DNA of 64,000 nucleotides from Cerrena zonata (lineage: Eukaryota > Basidiomycota > Agaricomycetes > Polyporales > Cerrenaceae): positions 62,001-126,000 of the forward strand of contig JASBNA010000009.1 of the NCBI GenBank assembly GCA_038087015.1. The letters run 5' to 3'. How positions within the stretch are numbered: position 1 is the stretch's first letter; each line of letters starts with the position of its first letter. The notes under the pieces were generated by a model that made no database searches, was not told where the DNA came from, and was given only the letters and a program-made list of their open reading frames with translations. A program made the translations under genes and the position numbers. Shown here piece by piece: positions 59,862 through 64,000 of the stretch.

Positions 59862-62073
59862 TTACTTATCGAGAAGTTCACCTGCATGGGGACGAAGTTG
59901 TATCACGCAAGAAAATGGCTCCGGATGACTGTATCAGCTCGCTAAGATCAGAGAAGGTAACACAACGTAAGGAATAATAAGCTCGTACCATATCATTCCA
60001 GGCTTCATGCGAAGCTCATGGATTATCGAATTTTCATCCTTATCCACTGTGGGTGAGATATTGAATGTATGTAGTAAACATGCAATAGTGGCGAAGAGAG
60101 CATTCAAACTGAGGTATCTTCCAGGGCATATTCTGTAAGGAAATGTTAGGATAGAAGCAATCTACATGAGAGAGGTGGTGACTCATGACCTTCTTCCAAA
60201 ACCGAAGCAGGCTACACTCGGATCCATTGTTGCTTCATTGAGAGTTCCATCCGGATTGAGGAACCTTTCAGGTCGAAACTCGTCCGGGCTGGGGTACTGT
60301 GCGGAATCATGCAATATATGCCTGGTTTATGTCAAATCAACGATGATAAAGCTCGTGCACGAATCCAAAACGGACCAAGCATTCTGGACATAAATTATTA
60401 AAAGGCACGAAGATATACGACAAGCAACATTAAACGTACCCCTAGTACAATGGATCCTTTGGGGATTCGGTATCCATGATATTCGTCCTCAGCAGCAGTG
60501 AAATGAGGGAGAGCTACAAATTTTAGGAAAATATACGCATAAATAATGATAGACATACCAAGCGGAGTGACGGGGTTCCAACGCAGTAATTCCTTTAAGA
60601 TGGCTTCGATATATGGTAGCTTGGCTCGGTCGTCCATTATAGGCAGCCTGTTGAGTCCAACTACTCGCTCTAATTCTTCTTGGGCTTTCTTTTGAACTCC
60701 AGGATGCGTAAGCATCGCGTAGAAAAATATTTGAAGAGTTGGAGCGCTCTAATTGAAGCAGGTCAACAAATTTTCTAGGAGTAATATTGCGATGTTCAAT
60801 ACCGTATCGACACCAGCTAAAACGTGTACATAGTGTGTTAATAGATAATATTCATGTGAGATAACGGAAGCGTACCTCCAAAAGCAGTAGCAATGCTATG
60901 ACGAATCAAAAGTTCTTTTTCCGTTCTGTCTTCATTATCTTCGATGCTATCTAAAGCATCTGTGACTACACATGGTATCGCAGTATCGTCTGCCTGTTTG
61001 TGATACTAAAGGTCATTTAAATGATGGCCGGAATTGAATTGGCCACCTACCATGCTTGCCTTCGCGACATTGAAAGTGTGATCACGAGCCTTGTACATAT
61101 TTTCACGCCATTTTGCGGCTGAACGTTTGAATGCCGCACCAGGGAACCATTCGGGGATGTATTTCACTGTGTAGTTGAACAGCTGGGATGTTAGGACCAG
61201 AACGGGGCAGACAAAAATAGGTATACTGACAGATTGGGAAATAGTCCACCCAGAAACGTCCGGGGAGGATAGCCTGGTTGAAACCATGCTGCCAGGCTTC
61301 GGCGGCGATGAGGTGTTCGTTTGACTCGTCTTCGATGGTAATTCCATACGTGACGTTCAAGAGCATCGCAGCAAACACACTGGGAAATAGTCAGAAAATG
61401 ACAAGGCTGGACATATAATGATGGTACATACAATCTCGCATGACCGAAGAAGTTCTCAGGATGATTGCGAAGGCGGACCAAAAATCTTTGAACGTTATCA
61501 AGAATGATCCCTTCGTACTTCTCGACGGCGGCGGCGCTGTAGTAATGATGGAACGTCTTGCGTCTTTGACGCCATGGTTCGCCGTAGTTCATCCGTCCGA
61601 ATGACCATTCCATTCCCATCCTATCGTCGACAGGTGCATGAGTAAGGGTCTACAAGGGTACGAGACCGAAGCATAGAGAACCCACAACTCGTTGAGCATC
61701 ACCGAATAGAATCTGTTGGAGTATAGTGCAGAGCGTTTGTCAAAGAGGTCCGAAGCTACTTCTGCTGAGCTGACGAGAATAGTGTGTCTATTTAATACTT
61801 TGAGGTGAACGAGATCACCTAGAAGATTGTTCAGTATCGGACGAGGAATACCCTCCGTATCCTCAACTCACCATATTTCGCTGCCATTCGCGAAAATGAA
61901 AGCCACGGTGCGCCTCGAGGTGAGTTGAATAGATGACCCACAAGCGGTAGACCATCTGGACCAGGAGGAAATGAAGGTCCTCTCGCATTATTGTACAAGT
62001 TTCTCAGATAGAGAATCGCTATGCCAAGCACCAGGGTTCCAAGCACAACTGAGGGTAGGACTGTGATGAGCAT
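59862..62073 (-). CDS. Cytochrome P450, OrdA-like microsomal type
   Basis: Minus strand from ATG at 62073 to TAA at 59862. Features in order: membrane anchor (LGTLVLGIAILYLRNLY), FPPGPDGLPLVGH, YGEPWRQRRKTFHHYYS (C-helix W-x-x-x-R), VFAAMLLNVTYGITIEDES, AGVDT at the I-helix position, KELLRWNPVTPLGM with E-x-x-R, a stretch with FRPERFLNPDGTLNE, then FGFGRR joined by splicing to ICPGRYLS. The last intron is again placed before CHPEPFSCVIQL. The donor inside the heme loop reads GTCATG, which is weak, yet the frame joins exactly. Clearly related to the P450 at 43098 but diverged throughout, so an older duplicate. Substrate unknown; it acts at the ER membrane with a reductase partner by family analogy. 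Confidence 0.85.
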
Positions 62074-62837
62074 TGTCAGGGTATGCTCCTATCGTCCAAG
62101 CAAGATAGACGACAGATAAGGCTATAGAGTGACTGGCATGTCTTCGACTTGGCGCAGACCTTTCTAAATGGAGTGACGAGGATCCCTTCAGCTGAGTACA
62201 TATGAGCGGTCCGTTGGGGCTCCTTTTGGTAGACAGGTTCATGATTGCGTTATGAGCTCCTAAGCTCTACGGTGTATTCAACCCAGACAACTGGTGATCC
62301 AGTTATGAGCAGGTGGTTATCAACATGAGAGTTTTGGGCATACTCACGATGTCAAGTTAAATTGGAGGAACTCGGCTATACGGTTCTGACTGTTTCCCAC
62401 GAAAATTCAAGCTACGCGTCTTGTCGCGATTGCGTAGAGAGAAACACTAGAATATAACGCCCGTGGTCACCACGGTCACATGCAGCTCAAACGCAGCCTA
62501 CAGCAAGCTGACACTTGCTGAAAATAATTCATAGAGGGCCTTCGGCCCTCTGGAAATAAATTATTTATTCTGAGTAGGGCACGGTGTGCCCTTGTATACT
62601 ATATTTGTACTAATTAAATTATTTACTTTTCAAAGTATGAGGAATTTTAATGGAAATAATATTTTGACAGATTGGCTTATAATGTATGCTCGGGCCAATT
62701 GGTCATCGAATGTCGAGTATGATTATTAAACGTTTAGCATCAATCGTAGGCACAAAATACTCAGTATAATACAGGATTCACAAACCCCTCGGTTATTTCT
62801 CCTTCCATCGGAAAATCATCTCCTACATAGTCAGTGG
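62074..62837. other. Intergenic between two P450 genes
   Basis: No gene. Contains a GC-rich hairpin at 62533-62551 inside AT-rich sequence. Confidence 0.5.
62533..62551. terminator. Short GC-rich hairpin in AT-rich flank
   Basis: AGAGGGCC and GGCCCTCT pair perfectly around TTC, with AATAATT and AAATTATTTATT on the two sides. It lies 287 bases past the stop of the minus-strand P450 at 62838. A role in RNA 3' end formation or boundary function is only a guess, since fungal genes do not rely on such hairpins. Confidence 0.3.
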
Positions 62838-64000
62838 CTACTCAAGAAGAGCTTCTGCTCCTGGCCGAATCTTGATATTGCACGGGAAATGTTCCGGATG
62901 GCTGTATTTGATTTCAGTATCGAAATCTAGGATCCCTTTATGTCTTACGTACCATATCACTCCTGCTGCCAGGCGGAGCTCAACCTGAAGAGGTTTTCCG
63001 TCTGGACCTAAAGCTGGAGTAATGTCAAAGGTATGAAGAGTACCGGCCATTGCGAGGAACATTGAATCCATCGAGATAAATCTTCCGGGGCAGATTCTGT
63101 AAATATGGAAAATTTAAGACTGATACGACGAGACACAGATGCATGGTGTTCTTTACCTTCTACCAAATCCGAAGCACGCAATTGTTGGGTCAGGTACGTC
63201 CGGATTTATTGTCCCGTCTGTATTCAGGTACCGTTTAGGATTGAAGGCATGAGGATTAGGATACAAGGCTGGATCATGCAGGATTTTCCTGACACAATAT
63301 TTGAATATCTAACAAGAATCTGGAACCAGTGTATCGTATGGTTACATACCAAGCATTCTAGAAAGGCAAGGCGTACTTCAATACAGGTAAGATTTGAACC
63401 AAACGGCGACTTACACCAATCACGACGGAGTTCTTGGGGATAAAAAAACCGTTATATATATCATCCGTTTTCGTGTAATGGGGTAATGCTAAAATACTGT
63501 CAACAGCATGTTAGGTAACCTTTCAGTAACATACCGAGTGGAGTAGCAGGATGCAGCCGCAACGTCTCCTTCATGATGGACTCCGTGAACGGCAGTCGTT
63601 CGCGATCTTCGAGAGTGGGTAGTCGGTCCGGCCCAACGATCTTGCGAAGTTCTTCCTGAGCCTGTTTTTGAATCTCGGGGTACATTAGCATCAAGTAGAA
63701 GAAGAAATGCATAGTGGGAGCGCTCTATAGCATAATTGATTATCAGTTTGTCTCCAATGAGTCTAGTAAAATTCGACTGACAGTGTCGACACCAGCTAAT
63801 CCCAAGCCATTATGAGTGGATACCAAATTATACTAAGTGTAGTGACGGAATAGCAACTCACCCCCGAATGAGACACCAAAACTATCCCTTGCAGTGGTTT
63901 CGTGATCGTATTCGACCGAACCTTCATACTCAGGAACATATTCTAGGACTCTTGTTACAGCACAAGGTATGGCGGATCCGGTGGTCTATGGAAGAGTCAG
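62838..64000 (-). CDS. Cytochrome P450, OrdA-like, partial (start beyond window)
   Basis: The C-terminal half is visible on the minus strand and ends at TAG 62838. Seen: LAGVDT at the I-helix (near 63785), LMLMYPEIQKQAQEEL, KETLRLHPATPLGM with E-x-x-R, PNPHAFNPKRYLNTDG, FGFGRR joined by an intron to ICPGRFIS, and the conserved last intron before CHPEHFPCNIKIRPGAEALLE. All signature residues in this part are present. It is the third member of the P450 series; intron positions in the last exons match the other two, showing common descent by local duplication. N terminus and membrane anchor lie outside the window. Confidence 0.85.

Noticed and set aside
1..64000. CRISPR arrays, phage genes, rRNA operons or classical retrotransposons
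   Set aside because: No spaced short direct repeats, no integrase or reverse transcriptase motifs, and no LTR pair were seen. The repeats present are segmental duplications and hairpins.

Overview
The window is eukaryotic and looks like a filamentous basidiomycete, most likely an agaricomycete (inference). Genes are cut by many introns of about 45-65 nt with GT...AG ends, several exons are only 5-14 nt long, and the gene content fits that group: a fungal class IIC cation ATPase, a DyP-type peroxidase, a run of OrdA-like cytochrome P450s and an ACS-family MFS transporter. No prokaryotic operon, CRISPR array, rRNA, tRNA, reverse transcriptase or transposase was recognised.

Layout. 1-8.4 kb: a glyoxalase-like gene (minus strand) and a roughly 30-exon Na+/K+-type P-type ATPase (plus strand). 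8.4-43.4 kb: a large, decaying tandem duplication. Two units (about 12.0-28.55 kb and 28.55-43.4 kb) carry the same series in the same order: a dead 3' fragment of the ATPase, a long decayed stretch, a 76-aa small-protein gene, a three-finger C2H2 gene, an RNA polymerase I A34.5-like gene, a multi-pass membrane protein gene and the 3' end of a P450. In unit 1 the A34.5 gene and the P450 are dead. In unit 2 the A34.5 gene is open and the P450 is complete. The stretch behind the functional ATPase (8.4-12.9 kb) is a third, partial copy of the same sequence.

43-49 kb: a complete P450 (minus) diverges from an MFS transporter (plus). 49-56.4 kb: a graveyard of rearranged pieces. A block of about 1.6 kb is present twice. 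Between the copies sits a truncated third copy of the membrane-protein/P450 pair, and after them a diverged copy of the 11.3-12.5 kb segment with an intact 70-aa relative of the small-protein family. 56.9-64 kb: a DyP-type peroxidase broken by one in-frame TGA in its heme motif, then two further P450s on the minus strand, the last cut by the window edge.

How they may work together (inference): three P450s, a DyP and an MFS permease suggest an oxidative or detoxification neighbourhood, but there is no core synthase, so it is not a classical metabolite cluster. The 12-43 kb part is best read as a segmental duplication of housekeeping-type and unknown genes undergoing birth and death. The most unusual signals are hairpin-bearing intron-like segments whose stems covary between copies, a small-protein family with fixed exon architecture, a conserved unassigned domain behind three zinc fingers, palindromes found in only one of two duplicate copies, and exons of 5 and 7 nt. 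Exon limits were placed by eye from splice consensus and reading frame. Similarity statements are visual and no alignment was computed.
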